Of a stretch of DNA of 64,000 nucleotides, positions 7,447 to 16,055 are shown piece by piece. A model generated the notes under the pieces. The model made no database searches. It saw only the letters and a list, made by a program, of their open reading frames with translations, and had not been told where the DNA came from. A program made the translations under genes and the position numbers. The number at the start of each line of letters is the position of its first letter. Position 1 is the first letter of the stretch. This DNA is from Candidatus Nitrosotenuis cloacae (GTDB lineage Archaea > Thermoproteota > Nitrososphaeria > Nitrososphaerales > Nitrosopumilaceae), in contig NZ_CP011097.1 in NCBI RefSeq assembly GCF_000955905.1, positions 1,452,582 through 1,516,581 of the forward strand, in the 5' to 3' direction.

Positions 7447-8367
7447 TTAAGAGGACAGACTGCCTGTTCCTTCCAAGAACCATTGGCCTGCAATCTTGCT
7501 CTGCGGGCTGCCTATTTGCAAGTCTATTGGCTGTGTGTCTGCCATTTGAAATGATTGTGCTGAATCAAGATTCATTCGTATTGTGGTGATATCACCATTG
7601 TCATCCATTACTTCCGCTACAAGAAGAATGAAACTTCCTTGATCTGACGAGTTATCTGTAACTCTGGCTTTGCCAAAGACAATATCATAAGTTGTTTGTC
7701 CAATATCGACTTGGCCACCAGTTACTCGAAGTTTGCTATAGCCGTCTTTAGTTACTAGAGTTTCAACAAAGATATCGGCAGACACAGGTGCAGAAACTCC
7801 CTGATCTTGTATGGATGTTGCAGTTCCATCAAAGGACATTGTATAAGATTTTGTTGTCTGGTCTGTGTTTTCTAGATTGCCAAAGTACTTGCCATTCTGA
7901 ACCTTTTCAAGAAGAGATTGAATTCTCTGCTCTAGTTGTTCGATTTTCTGTTCTAGTTTTGATATTATCTGCTCTGTTTTTGCTTCAGATTTTTGTCTGT
8001 CTTGGCCATTGTTGTCTGTGTCAGATTCGTCATCTTTGTTATCTTCCGTGCCTTCTTCGTCTTCGGTCTCATCCTCTGATTCGTCTTCGGTCTCATCCTC
8101 TGATTCGTCTTCGGTCTCATCCTCTGATTCGTCTTCGGTCTCATCCTCTGATTCGTCTTCGGTCTCATCCTCTGATTCGTTTCCTTGTTCATTATCAAGA
8201 ATTTCAGAATCCTGTTCATCGTCGTCAGATTCAGCAAAAGCATTTACTCCTAGGACATTGAGATTGTCATTAGTCTTGTCTTGGTAGTTCAAGGCGTGTT
8301 GTGATAATGGATTGCCCATCAAGCCAAAAACAAGAATGGCTAGGATGTAAAAACTAGCGTTTTTCAT
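7447..8367 (-). CDS. Secreted acidic-repeat coiled-coil protein
   Basis: From the ATG at 8367 the protein begins MKNASFYILAILVFGLMG, a good signal peptide. Earlier starts (8379, 8385, 8442) exist but add an atypical N-terminus. After the export signal comes a stretch of five perfect octapeptide repeats (ESEDETED) at about residues 75-115, then a Lys/Glu-rich coiled coil (IISKLEQKIEQLEQRIQSLLEKV), then a 130-residue beta-rich domain ending at the C-terminus. The acidic repeat likely forms an extended, possibly cation-binding spacer that holds the globular end away from the membrane or S-layer. The C-terminal domain faintly resembles that of the protein at 5682-6401. Function unknown. Confidence 0.75.
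   Translation of the reverse strand: MKNASFYILAILVFGLMGNPLSQHALNYQDKTNDNLNVLGVNAFAESDDDEQDSEILDNEQGNESEDETEDESEDETEDESEDETEDESEDETEDESEDETEDEEGTEDNKDDESDTDNNGQDRQKSEAKTEQIISKLEQKIEQLEQRIQSLLEKVQNGKYFGNLENTDQTTKSYTMSFDGTATSIQDQGVSAPVSADIFVETLVTKDGYSKLRVTGGQVDIGQTTYDIVFGKARVTDNSSDQGSFILLVAEVMDDNGDITTIRMNLDSAQSFQMADTQPIDLQIGSPQSKIAGQWFLEGTGSLSS
8057..8176 (-). repeat. Five perfect 24-bp tandem repeats inside a gene
   Basis: Five exact head-to-tail copies of a 24-bp unit (plus strand starts TCGTCTTCGGTCTCATCCTC), each encoding eight acidic residues. Complete identity makes this a likely length-variable site. Confidence 0.9.
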
Positions 8368-8500
8368 TAAGGACGCCATCGACATATATGATTTAACATT
8401 TACGCAGAAATTCACTGTGAAGGTACTTTTTGATCTAACCATTACTCTAGAACGGAAAAGTGCAAAATCCTACCTTCTAACTACTATCCCATAGAATAGA

Positions 8501-8573
8501 TGCGGCCGCCGGGATTTGAACCCGGGTAACGGGATTGGAAGTCCAGCGTACTACCAGGCTATACTACGGCCGC
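8501..8573 (-). tRNA. tRNA-Gly (UCC)
   Basis: Read on the minus strand, GCGGCCG at the 5' end pairs with CGGCCGC at the 3' end (7-bp acceptor), with discriminator A and no encoded CCA. The D arm is GTAT...GTAC, the anticodon loop is CTTCCAA (anticodon UCC, glycine), the variable loop is short, and the T arm is CCGGG-TTCAAAT-CCCGG. One anticodon-stem pair (T-C) looks mismatched. No intron is seen. Confidence 0.93.
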
Positions 8574-8595
8574 ACAAAGTTGAAACGTTTTGCGC

Positions 8596-9264
8596 CTACA
8601 TAAAAATGGTTTTTTCGTACTCGTACAAAGTGCGTGCAACCACCACATGCGCTTCCAGTGGATTGTCATCAACTGATAGTAACGAGTCGATTCTTTTTTT
8701 GGTAGAATCAAAGAATTCACCTTTTGGAAAGCCGCCAATCACAAGACAGGTCTCATCAGTGCATGTCTTTGCAACCTGGGAATAGGTGCTCGGCTCACCT
8801 TCTTGTGATAGTCCGATTACCTGGTCTGGTGCTATTTTGTCAATTAATCCAGAAAATGTCATGTTTTGTATCTCAAATAATTTCTGATCTTCTGATTTTA
8901 TCACTCGTTGCTCAAAGAGCTGCTCCATTATTCCTGCAAATCTGTGATATGATTTTGGGAATCTGACCCGCTCGCCAACTGTTATGACCTTGTCATCGAT
9001 TGTATGAACATAGACAGAGACTTCGTCTTCTTCATACAATGGTATGGTACATGCTTCAAGCAGGCAAAAATGTACCAAGTCCGGTCGTCCTCGCTTTATC
9101 TCATTTTTTAGGCCCTTCATTGCGCCAAAGTGCCACGAATTATCCAATAAAATCTCGGACGGTCTTTTTCCCATCTTTCTACAGTATGATGTAATGGCGT
9201 TGTGGTTGTACAACTCCTTTGGGACCAGTTCGAGCGATGCCTCTGCTATTACCAAAGATAACAT
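8596..9264 (-). CDS. nep1: Nep1-type 16S rRNA pseudouridine N1-methyltransferase
   Basis: A 222-residue SPOUT-class methyltransferase of the Nep1/Emg1 family, which methylates a pseudouridine in helix 35 of small-subunit rRNA (position 914 in Methanocaldococcus) during ribosome assembly. Hallmarks seen are the N-terminal SLVIAEASLELVP, the RGRPDLVHFCLLEA substrate-binding stretch, the NYHRF-like KSYHRFAGIMEQLF segment and the knot region CLVIGGFPKGEF that holds S-adenosylmethionine. Length is normal for an archaeal member. Its start lies one base after the stop of the upstream secreted-protein gene, so both are probably on one transcript, and the tRNA-Gly follows downstream. Confidence 0.93.
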   Translation of the reverse strand: MLSLVIAEASLELVPKELYNHNAITSYCRKMGKRPSEILLDNSWHFGAMKGLKNEIKRGRPDLVHFCLLEACTIPLYEEDEVSVYVHTIDDKVITVGERVRFPKSYHRFAGIMEQLFEQRVIKSEDQKLFEIQNMTFSGLIDKIAPDQVIGLSQEGEPSTYSQVAKTCTDETCLVIGGFPKGEFFDSTKKRIDSLLSVDDNPLEAHVVVARTLYEYEKTIFM

Positions 9265-9265
9265 C

Positions 9266-10378
9266 TTAGCTTGCCCGGATCTGGTTTTTTAGCTCAGACC
9301 AGCCAGATTTAGCAGAATTGTCAGTCTTGATCAGACCGGCATTGCAGGTATAGCTGCCCAGTCTTTCCCGTACATATTGATCATTGTTTGTCAGGGATAC
9401 AGTAGAAGATTGGTCAAACTTTTGATCTATTACACAGCTTCCTGCAGGCCTATCATATGTGCGGTACCAGTTGAAAAATTCTATCTTGGAATGGTTTTGC
9501 CTGTAAAACTCATATGCCAGTTTGATAAATTCCGCCTGGTTTTCCTCAGAGCCATTAATGTCGCTTGCCGTGCTCCAGCTAAGCTCAAAGAATGCTATCT
9601 GATTGTTTGGGACTAGTTCCAGTGCCTTTTGCAGGTCTGCCTGCGCTTCTGCAGGCGTTTTTGTGATATCATTGATTCTATCCACCGGCAGATACGTAAA
9701 TGCCACGAAATCGCCAGTCTCTGCAAATTCAGTTACATAGTTTTGTAGGTTCTTGTTTAGGACATTATTCAGTGAAAATGCATTTCCTATTTTTACATCA
9801 GGATGTTTTTGCTTTAGTTCTGCGTAAATGTTGTTAAATGATTCCTTGTATAGCCCAACGCTTCCTTCTGCATCATCAAAGTAAGAGTCAAGCTGCGCGC
9901 CAATTATCACATTATCTATGACACCATCATATCTAGTCAGCACGGCATCAATTGTTCTAGTCGCCTTTTGCTCAAGCGATGTCCCAAAGCCAGGGGTTCC
10001 CATCCATGCAGGATATGGCCCTACGGTTCGGCCGTTTATTATTGAAAAGTATAGTGTGACTTGGAGATCATTGTTCTTGTTTAGGCTCATCAAAATGTCA
10101 GTGTCCTTCCAGTTGTATTTTTCCTGCTCCGGCTCCACACCATTCCAAAACATGTACAGGTTCGTCCTGCCGGCACCAGACTCGTCTGCCCTGGAGTAGA
10201 CCTGCTTTATTTGGTCTAATGTTACTTGTTGCGTTGGCGTATTTACTATTAGCCCTAGCTTGTCATTTTTTTGCAATGTAGGAAACGGGTTTTCTTGCGT
10301 GCCACCAGGCAGTGCTACCAAGACAGCAATTGCCGCTACTAGTGCTATTCCAATTGCTAAAAAGACTTTCTTGTCCAC
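9266..10378 (-). CDS. Exported TIM-barrel-like protein, glycosidase-related
   Basis: A 370-residue protein with an N-terminal signal anchor (FLAIGIALVAAIAVLVALPGG). The rest reads as alternating strands and helices like clan GH-A glycoside hydrolases: an early NLYMFWNGVEPEQEKYNW (compare the WxxxEPxxGxYxW of GH10/GH42-type enzymes), NVIIGAQLDSYF where an Asn-Glu acid/base would be expected, and IAFFELSWS where the nucleophile glutamate would sit. The first glutamate position is not a plain NE, so it may be a degenerate or non-catalytic member. Three cysteines lie in the C-terminal part. Substrate unknown; an envelope location is likely. It is translationally close to the nep1 gene downstream. 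Confidence 0.65.
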   Translation of the reverse strand: MDKKVFLAIGIALVAAIAVLVALPGGTQENPFPTLQKNDKLGLIVNTPTQQVTLDQIKQVYSRADESGAGRTNLYMFWNGVEPEQEKYNWKDTDILMSLNKNNDLQVTLYFSIINGRTVGPYPAWMGTPGFGTSLEQKATRTIDAVLTRYDGVIDNVIIGAQLDSYFDDAEGSVGLYKESFNNIYAELKQKHPDVKIGNAFSLNNVLNKNLQNYVTEFAETGDFVAFTYLPVDRINDITKTPAEAQADLQKALELVPNNQIAFFELSWSTASDINGSEENQAEFIKLAYEFYRQNHSKIEFFNWYRTYDRPAGSCVIDQKFDQSSTVSLTNNDQYVRERLGSYTCNAGLIKTDNSAKSGWSELKNQIRAS

Positions 10379-10420
10379 AAAACAAATGAAAAAAGTGATA
10401 ATAAAAGAATTAGGCTGGGA

Positions 10421-13075
10421 TTATCCAGATGTGCATCCGGAGAATCCGCACTCTATGCAGATGCTGCATCCCTCAACGAACACTAGTGCGTTCTTGCAGG
10501 ATGGACAAAGCATATCTTCTGATATTTCTTCCTTAACTCCAGACTCTAACAATGGTTCCTCTGGAATCTTTAGTTGTAGTGCATTGTTGACCTGCGCTCG
10601 AACATAGTTGTTCTTGATGCTCTTGCTGATGAATTCGTGCAAGAACGAGCTTGGCACGACATCAAATGTTTTCTGTGCATTCTCGCTAGTCATGTGCAGT
10701 ACCTGGGTGTGTCTAGAGCCATCTCTGTATACAGTAATTCCCTTTAGTCCTAGCTCATGAGCCAACAGATATGCAGCCTTTACATCGTCTGCGGAAACAT
10801 CATGTGGCATGTTGATTGTCTTGGCTATAGCATTTCCAATCCATTCTTGCCATACTGCCTGCGCCATCAGATGGTCAGACCAGTGTATATCCATTGCAGT
10901 GACAAAGATGTTTTGAATCCATTCTGGAACCTCTGCTAGGCCTCGAACCGAGCCATAGTTGTCAGCGATTTTTGCCAACAGTTCATCAGAGTACAGCCCA
11001 TTTTCTCGGAGTACTTGCTCAAAGATCTTGTTGGTGTAGAAAAAGCGTCCTACTGTTACGCGTTTCTCAAACACTAGAGCAAATGTTGGCTCCATTCCAT
11101 TTGAGCAGTCTGCTATCATGGATAAGGTTCCGGTTGGTGCCACTGTTGTGGTCAGAACGTTTCGTATGCCGTGCTTTTGGATCTTAGATATTAGTGCGTC
11201 CCAGTCATAGTAGTGCTCTCCTTTTGGCTTTTCATAGTACCCAGAGACTGGAATCTTTCCTTCTGGGAACTCGGTTTTTCCGCACAGATCAAATTCGCCT
11301 CTGGAACGAGCAAGCGCTACGCTTTCTTCCATGGAATAGTACGTTAGTGCCTCTGCCAGCTTGAACTGGAATTCGTATCCTTCTTTGGAGTTGTATGGAA
11401 TTCTCAGCTTGTATAGCAGATCTGCAACGCCCATTACGCCAAGGCCTATTCGTCGGGATTCCTTTGATGCCTGATCGATTTCCGGCACCGGGTAGTGATT
11501 CATGTCAATTACATTGTCCAAGAATCTGGTTGTCTTGCGGACGGTTTCCTCGTATCTTTGCCAGTCAAATTCGAATTGGCCATCTGCCTTTCTTTTTACA
11601 AGATTTGCCAGATTGATAGAGCCCAAGTTGCATGACTCGTATGGGTATAGTGACTGCTCGCCGCACGGGTTTGTAGCTCGTAGTGGCCCACCGCGCGCCT
11701 TTGCAAACACATTGTACTTGTTGATATTATCAAAGAATATCAAGCCAGGCTCTGCGCTCTTCCATGCAGATAATGCAATCAGATCAATTAGCTGGTGTGC
11801 ATTGATTTCTTTTACTGGAACTCTGTCGCGTGGACTGCGGAGTGTGTATTTTCCGTCTGTGCTATCTACTAGTGCAGACCAAAAGTCCTCCCATACTCCG
11901 ACTGAGACATTAAAGTTCTCCAGGATTCCGTCCTTGGTTTTGTTTGTGATGAATTTTTCAATGTCTGGGTGCCATGCTTCTAGGATTCCCATGTTTGCGC
12001 CGCGTCTTTTGCCGCCTTGCTTTACTACTTCGGTTACGGTATTGATAATATTCATGAAGGACACAGGTCCTGATGCAACACCAGATGTTGATGCAACAAT
12101 ATCGCCTTCGTGCCTTAGGTCAGAATAGTTGATTCCAACTCCTCCGCCGGACTTGAAGATTAGTGCCGCGTCTGATGTGGACTTCATTATATCTCCCATG
12201 TCATCAGGCATGCCAAGCACAAAGCACGCAGACAGTTGTCCTAGGCGTGCTCCGGCATTCATCATTGTTGGTGAGTTTGGCAAAAAGTCCTGCTCTGTCA
12301 TGAGGGTATAGTATTCGCCTATGCGGTCTGCATATTGCTCAAACTTTTTTGCTGCCAGCAATGTCAGAACTTCTTTGAAGCTCTTTTTCATTTGGCCGCG
12401 CTTTGCAAGATATGCATACTGGTTTATCAGACCTCTGAAATGATACTTGTTCAGATAGTATTGCCCTATTTTGAATTTGTAATCAAAGTCATCAAGCTTG
12501 CTTAGATATTTTCTTGCCTCTTCTGCGTCCTGGTGTGCCCCTCCCTCTCTGACATATAATTCCGAGTCGTACAGGATATCACCCACGCCGACCAGAATTG
12601 CAACTCGCTCAAACATTTGGCTTGGGCTTTCTGTGATTTCGTTTTTGTTGTTTCTAAGTAGGTATCTTGATGCCAAGACCCTCAGGCAGTTCAGATCAAA
12701 TGATTTTGAAACATTGTCTAGTGTCTTGGTGTTGAGTACCTTCATCTTGTCTTCTCGCACCTTGCGACGCTCGTGTCTATACAAGATGTAGGCTTTGGCA
12801 ATTTCGCCATAGCCTTTTTCGATTAGCGTTGACTCGACCATGTCTTGGACGTCTTCGACGCTTGGTGGGTGTGATGCAGCAAATCCCTGTTGGATAAGCT
12901 TGTTCAACACCCCGCTGGTCAAGTCATCAGCTATTTTGCGGTCTGGCTGGCCGTTTGCCACCAGAGCCTTGTAGATCGCATTTGTGATCTTTTCTTTATT
13001 AAATGCTGTAATTCTACCGTCGCGTTTCTTTACGTCAACGATCGAACTTTCAATTTGAGAAAAATCTGTTGTCAT
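10421..13075 (-). CDS. nrdJ: Adenosylcobalamin-dependent ribonucleotide reductase (class II)
   Basis: This enzyme makes deoxyribonucleotides from ribonucleotides using a cobalamin radical. An N-terminal ATP-cone (VKKRDGRITAFNKEKITNAI) is followed by the ten-stranded barrel with LSACFVLGMPDD, FKSGGGVGINYS, the active-site loop NPCGEQ-LYPYESCNLGSINLA, and TVAPTGTLSMIADCSNGMEP. The C-terminus holds a CPSCK...CSICIECGFSGC cluster that supplies redox or zinc-binding cysteines. The ATG at 13075 is preferred because GAGGGGAG lies just upstream; a GTG at 13090 is in frame. Nitrososphaerota make cobalamin, which fits a B12-dependent enzyme. The next gene upstream is a likely nucleotide-sensing regulator. 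Confidence 0.95.
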   Translation of the reverse strand: MTTDFSQIESSIVDVKKRDGRITAFNKEKITNAIYKALVANGQPDRKIADDLTSGVLNKLIQQGFAASHPPSVEDVQDMVESTLIEKGYGEIAKAYILYRHERRKVREDKMKVLNTKTLDNVSKSFDLNCLRVLASRYLLRNNKNEITESPSQMFERVAILVGVGDILYDSELYVREGGAHQDAEEARKYLSKLDDFDYKFKIGQYYLNKYHFRGLINQYAYLAKRGQMKKSFKEVLTLLAAKKFEQYADRIGEYYTLMTEQDFLPNSPTMMNAGARLGQLSACFVLGMPDDMGDIMKSTSDAALIFKSGGGVGINYSDLRHEGDIVASTSGVASGPVSFMNIINTVTEVVKQGGKRRGANMGILEAWHPDIEKFITNKTKDGILENFNVSVGVWEDFWSALVDSTDGKYTLRSPRDRVPVKEINAHQLIDLIALSAWKSAEPGLIFFDNINKYNVFAKARGGPLRATNPCGEQSLYPYESCNLGSINLANLVKRKADGQFEFDWQRYEETVRKTTRFLDNVIDMNHYPVPEIDQASKESRRIGLGVMGVADLLYKLRIPYNSKEGYEFQFKLAEALTYYSMEESVALARSRGEFDLCGKTEFPEGKIPVSGYYEKPKGEHYYDWDALISKIQKHGIRNVLTTTVAPTGTLSMIADCSNGMEPTFALVFEKRVTVGRFFYTNKIFEQVLRENGLYSDELLAKIADNYGSVRGLAEVPEWIQNIFVTAMDIHWSDHLMAQAVWQEWIGNAIAKTINMPHDVSADDVKAAYLLAHELGLKGITVYRDGSRHTQVLHMTSENAQKTFDVVPSSFLHEFISKSIKNNYVRAQVNNALQLKIPEEPLLESGVKEEISEDMLCPSCKNALVFVEGCSICIECGFSGCTSG

Positions 13076-13224
13076 TATGTCTCCCCTCACTAGGTATAAT
13101 CGGTTTGGATATAACCGTGACGCCGAAAACTTTCAGATTTTAGCTCAACAAGTTTTACACCGTTACGAGAATTTTCATTTAGGTCATTCGTGGACATGAA
13201 AACGATTTGCGTTAATTTGAAAAT

Positions 13225-13234
13225 TGATCGATCA
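13225..13234. promoter_or_regulatory. TGATCGATCA palindrome upstream of nrdJ
   Basis: A perfect 10-bp palindrome about 150 nt before the nrdJ start and about 55 nt after the end of the regulator gene. GATC-centred elements also lie before the regulator gene itself (around 15430-15472). Operator function is a guess based on position. Confidence 0.2.
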
Positions 13235-13287
13235 TTCAAGGAGTCATAGCTTTTATTCCACAAAAATAGATGTTGCGATTTTCAGAT

Positions 13288-15387
13288 TCAGCTGATAATG
13301 TATGGCGACTTGCAGGATGGGCATTTCTCGAATAGCTTTTCGTCTTTGAAGCCACAGTTACCACATATAGGAACGTCCTTGCTTGGTCTGAACGAGCCTA
13401 CAAGATCGCCTGCCTTCTCTATTGCCTTTTTGATCTCCTCTACCTTGGAGTCACGCTCAAATCTTAGTTGTACCAACAAGCCTCCGTTTAGGATCTTGGC
13501 TGTCTTGTTGGCGTCTGCGATCTTTTCCGACTTGGCGTTTAGCGAGTCCATTTCTGAGGCTAAAACAAGCACACCTTGTGAGTAAAATTCCGTATCTAGC
13601 GACTTGAGAACAGACATCTTACCGTACTTGTCGCCATCAAGTGAGCTAAATCTGGCAATTCCATCGGATTCAGTCATGGTTACAATAACAGAGTCACCCA
13701 TTTCCTTGCCCTTCTTTTCGGCAACATCGACTGCCGTTTGCAGTACCTTATAGATGATGTCGCGCCCTTCTTTGTCGTCCGAATAGCCTAAAATGTTAAA
13801 GACTGCTTCCTTTAGTCCTACTAGATTCACTACCAAGCCCACTGAGCTTCTCTGCATGTATTGCGTGTTTGCTGCAAGCACCGGGTTTAGTCCACGTCTG
13901 GTTAGATCGGAGATGTCTTTTTTGCGCAAAGACATTGCAGCAAGTGCTGGCTTCATCAGTAAGGCAAGTCTTGCTCTGAAATATGTCTCGTCCTTGTTTG
14001 ACTCAAATGCAAGTCTTGGCAGGTTGATCGTAAGTGATTGCAAGTTTATGGATGATGTGCTGTTCTTTGCCTTGATGCGAGTGATTCCGCTGTATGATGT
14101 TTCGTCCTTTGAGAACAAAACCTTTCCACCAATGGATATGATTTCAGAAATTGTTTGTGATACATCTGAGACTTTGCCTGCGGAATAATCTATTATCAGT
14201 CCAACCTGTGGTACTGGTGTCATCTTGACATAGTTCTTGTATGCATTTAGTATTGCACCAACTAGTTTTGGTTCTGCACCAAGCTCGATTCTAAATGAAA
14301 CCAGTGTTGGCTCTTTGGTGTATTTGGATGATGTGGAGGAGGTGACCAGTGCTGCCACCAGCTTTTCTTCTAGTTCTGTGACGTTCTTTGCATGCTTTGC
14401 GCACAATTGTACCAGCCCATCCATGATTATCTCTCGAGAGGCCTCCTTTGATGCCAAAGATACGATCATGGAAAGCGATGACATTAGATTGTCCAGCGTC
14501 TTTATTGTGGCAAGTCTGCTAACTCCGAGGAATTTTCCTTTTAGATCAATTCCGTCCTCGATCAGCTCCTTTATGTTAAAGAATATTGTATCAGGCAATA
14601 GCGACCAGATTCCCGGATTTGAGATGTGAATGTCGCCTGAGAGGTGCGAGTCTGCAACGTCCTTTGGAAGCGCATTTAGCAGTAAAGACTCTGCAAATAT
14701 GGTCTGACCAGACTTGAAGAATAACCCCTGTGCGCCATTGTCGATATTATCGACATTTGTGAGCATTTCCTGGATATCAAACACAGGCATGCCTAGGCGT
14801 GCGAGTTTGTTGCGGTATTCCTCATGGCCGTGCTCCAATAGTACAGAATTGACCATCTCGCGGATTAGCGAGCCTGTGAGGTATGTTGTTTGGTATTTGT
14901 AGATGCGGTTTTCGACTTCCTCTGTGATTTTTTGCGCCAGCTCTAGTGGAAGGCTTCCTTCCCGGACTAGTGACTGGATGATTTTATGAGAGTTAAATTC
15001 CTCAATTGATTCATGTGAGGTTCGCACATACATTTTGCCAGACTCTATGATAGAGCGTTCTTCTATTTGGCGGGCCAAGCTTAGTACCAGTTTTCCAAGG
15101 TTTGTAATGGTGTAACGTCGCTCAGACTTGTTTAGTGCGACAAGGGACTGTCTTAGTAATTTTCTCAAGTGATATGCAAATTTTCCGCTTTCCTTTTTGG
15201 ACTTGAATCCGGCAAGTGACTTTAGCTCAGAATATGTCAGTGGGCCTTTGGAGTTTAGGATTCTTAGGATATCAATTCTGTTTGGACTTGCCATGACAGA
15301 GAAGATCATTCTTACGCGTTTTGATGTAGATTGTAAGATTCCGCCGGACTTTTTAGGATCGATCATTCCGGCAGCCTCAACGCTCAT
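13288..15387 (-). CDS. Winged-helix / ATP-cone / NrdD-like probable nrd regulator
   Basis: A 699-residue fusion. Residues about 25-110 form an ArsR-type winged helix (SPNRIDILRILNSKGPLTYSE, then the wing SERRYTITNLGKLV). Residues about 120-205 look like an ATP-cone (VRTSHESIEEFNSHKIIQSL). The remaining 450 residues are distantly like an anaerobic (class III) reductase, ending with a zinc knuckle CGNCG...CPSCK. The chain stops there: the glycyl-radical RVxGY segment that follows this zinc site in NrdD is missing, and only one other cysteine (LVQLCAKHAK) is present. It is thus very unlikely to be a reductase. A DNA-binding head on a nucleotide-binding body beside nrdJ suggests a dNTP/ATP-sensing transcription factor, analogous in idea to bacterial NrdR. 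This is inference. Confidence 0.75.
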   Translation of the reverse strand: MSVEAAGMIDPKKSGGILQSTSKRVRMIFSVMASPNRIDILRILNSKGPLTYSELKSLAGFKSKKESGKFAYHLRKLLRQSLVALNKSERRYTITNLGKLVLSLARQIEERSIIESGKMYVRTSHESIEEFNSHKIIQSLVREGSLPLELAQKITEEVENRIYKYQTTYLTGSLIREMVNSVLLEHGHEEYRNKLARLGMPVFDIQEMLTNVDNIDNGAQGLFFKSGQTIFAESLLLNALPKDVADSHLSGDIHISNPGIWSLLPDTIFFNIKELIEDGIDLKGKFLGVSRLATIKTLDNLMSSLSMIVSLASKEASREIIMDGLVQLCAKHAKNVTELEEKLVAALVTSSTSSKYTKEPTLVSFRIELGAEPKLVGAILNAYKNYVKMTPVPQVGLIIDYSAGKVSDVSQTISEIISIGGKVLFSKDETSYSGITRIKAKNSTSSINLQSLTINLPRLAFESNKDETYFRARLALLMKPALAAMSLRKKDISDLTRRGLNPVLAANTQYMQRSSVGLVVNLVGLKEAVFNILGYSDDKEGRDIIYKVLQTAVDVAEKKGKEMGDSVIVTMTESDGIARFSSLDGDKYGKMSVLKSLDTEFYSQGVLVLASEMDSLNAKSEKIADANKTAKILNGGLLVQLRFERDSKVEEIKKAIEKAGDLVGSFRPSKDVPICGNCGFKDEKLFEKCPSCKSPYIIS

Positions 15388-15451
15388 GAATATAGCGTGA
15401 GATCAGTCCTAAATAAGACTTGTGAAGTGATCTAAAACAAACTTTTTTTGA

Positions 15452-15613
15452 TCAGTTTTTGTTTACGTCGATCGAAAACTCGGAGGTCGACAGGGCCTGG
15501 CCACAAGATGGACATTTGGAATTGTAATGTTTCATTACGTCCTTGACGGGCTTTAGCATTTTCATGTTTGCGATCTTTGCTCCACATTTTCCACAGGTCA
15601 CATCAACTGACAT
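15452..15613 (-). CDS. 53-residue zinc-ribbon protein
   Basis: A short reading frame of 53 codons starting MSVDVTCGKCGAKI and continuing to KCPSCGQALS. Two CxxC knuckles 24 residues apart make a classic zinc ribbon; the C-terminus is a short charged tail. The reading frame lies alone between the nrd-type regulator and the DUF35 gene on the same strand. The paired CGKCG/CPSCG knuckles and codon use support a real gene. It may bind nucleic acid or a protein partner; no specific role can be read. Confidence 0.7.
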   Translation of the reverse strand: MSVDVTCGKCGAKIANMKMLKPVKDVMKHYNSKCPSCGQALSTSEFSIDVNKN

Positions 15614-15683
15614 ACAGGATGTGATTTTGCAAAACTATTAAGAATCTTTTTTGAATTTTCCGATTGATTCGGTAAAAAATGGT

Positions 15684-16049
15684 TTACTGTTTTTCTAAAA
15701 GGATTCCGCGATCATCGTAGCCAGTTATTTTGATCCTAGAGCCCATTGGAAGCTGTGATGGCGATCCAATTCCACCCAAAAAGCCAGATACACGTAGCTC
15801 AGAGTCGTCAATTTTCATTACAACCCATGCATATGGAGTGTATTTCTCAAAGCCGGCAGGCGGAACCGTGATTATTGTATAGGTTGCAACCGTTCCCGTA
15901 CCGTTTAGTATTTCATTTACAAAGCCCTTTGCCCCACAGTTTTGGCAAAAGTATACTGTTGCCAGGTGCAAATGCGAGCACTTGGTGCACTTTTTGGCAA
16001 GAACCTTGCCTGACTTGACTGCATCTACGAATTCTTGCTTCATTGACAA
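15684..16049 (-). CDS. DUF35 zinc-ribbon/OB-fold protein
   Basis: A 121-residue protein with an N-terminal helix (QEFVDAVKSGKVLAKKC), a zinc ribbon (CTKCSHLH...CQNCGAK) and an OB fold (GTGTVATYTIITVPPAGFE), the standard DUF35 layout. Proteins of this family hold thiolase and HMG-CoA synthase together in archaea: the published Methanothermococcus complex shares one CoA tunnel for channelling acetoacetyl-CoA. Its start lies a few bases after the thiolase stop, so the two are one operon. No HMG-CoA synthase gene is in the window. Start may be Met1 or Met3. Confidence 0.92.
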   Translation of the reverse strand: MSMKQEFVDAVKSGKVLAKKCTKCSHLHLATVYFCQNCGAKGFVNEILNGTGTVATYTIITVPPAGFEKYTPYAWVVMKIDDSELRVSGFLGGIGSPSQLPMGSRIKITGYDDRGILLEKQ

Positions 16050-16055
16050 GGCAGA

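Noticed and set aside
8057-8176. Repeat block that resembles a CRISPR array
   Set aside because: The 24-bp copies are contiguous with no spacers and lie in frame inside a gene.
8009-8287. Open frames opposite the acidic repeat (Ser-rich and Leu/Arg-rich)
   Set aside because: They are translations of a 24-bp repeat read on the other strand; low complexity and no start context.
11502-12128. 208-codon plus-strand frame inside nrdJ
   Set aside because: Lies completely antisense to well-conserved reductase motifs; no homology signs.
13091-13287. Riboswitch (cobalamin) before nrdJ
   Set aside because: No B12-box-like sequence or structured leader found; gap is short and AT-rich.
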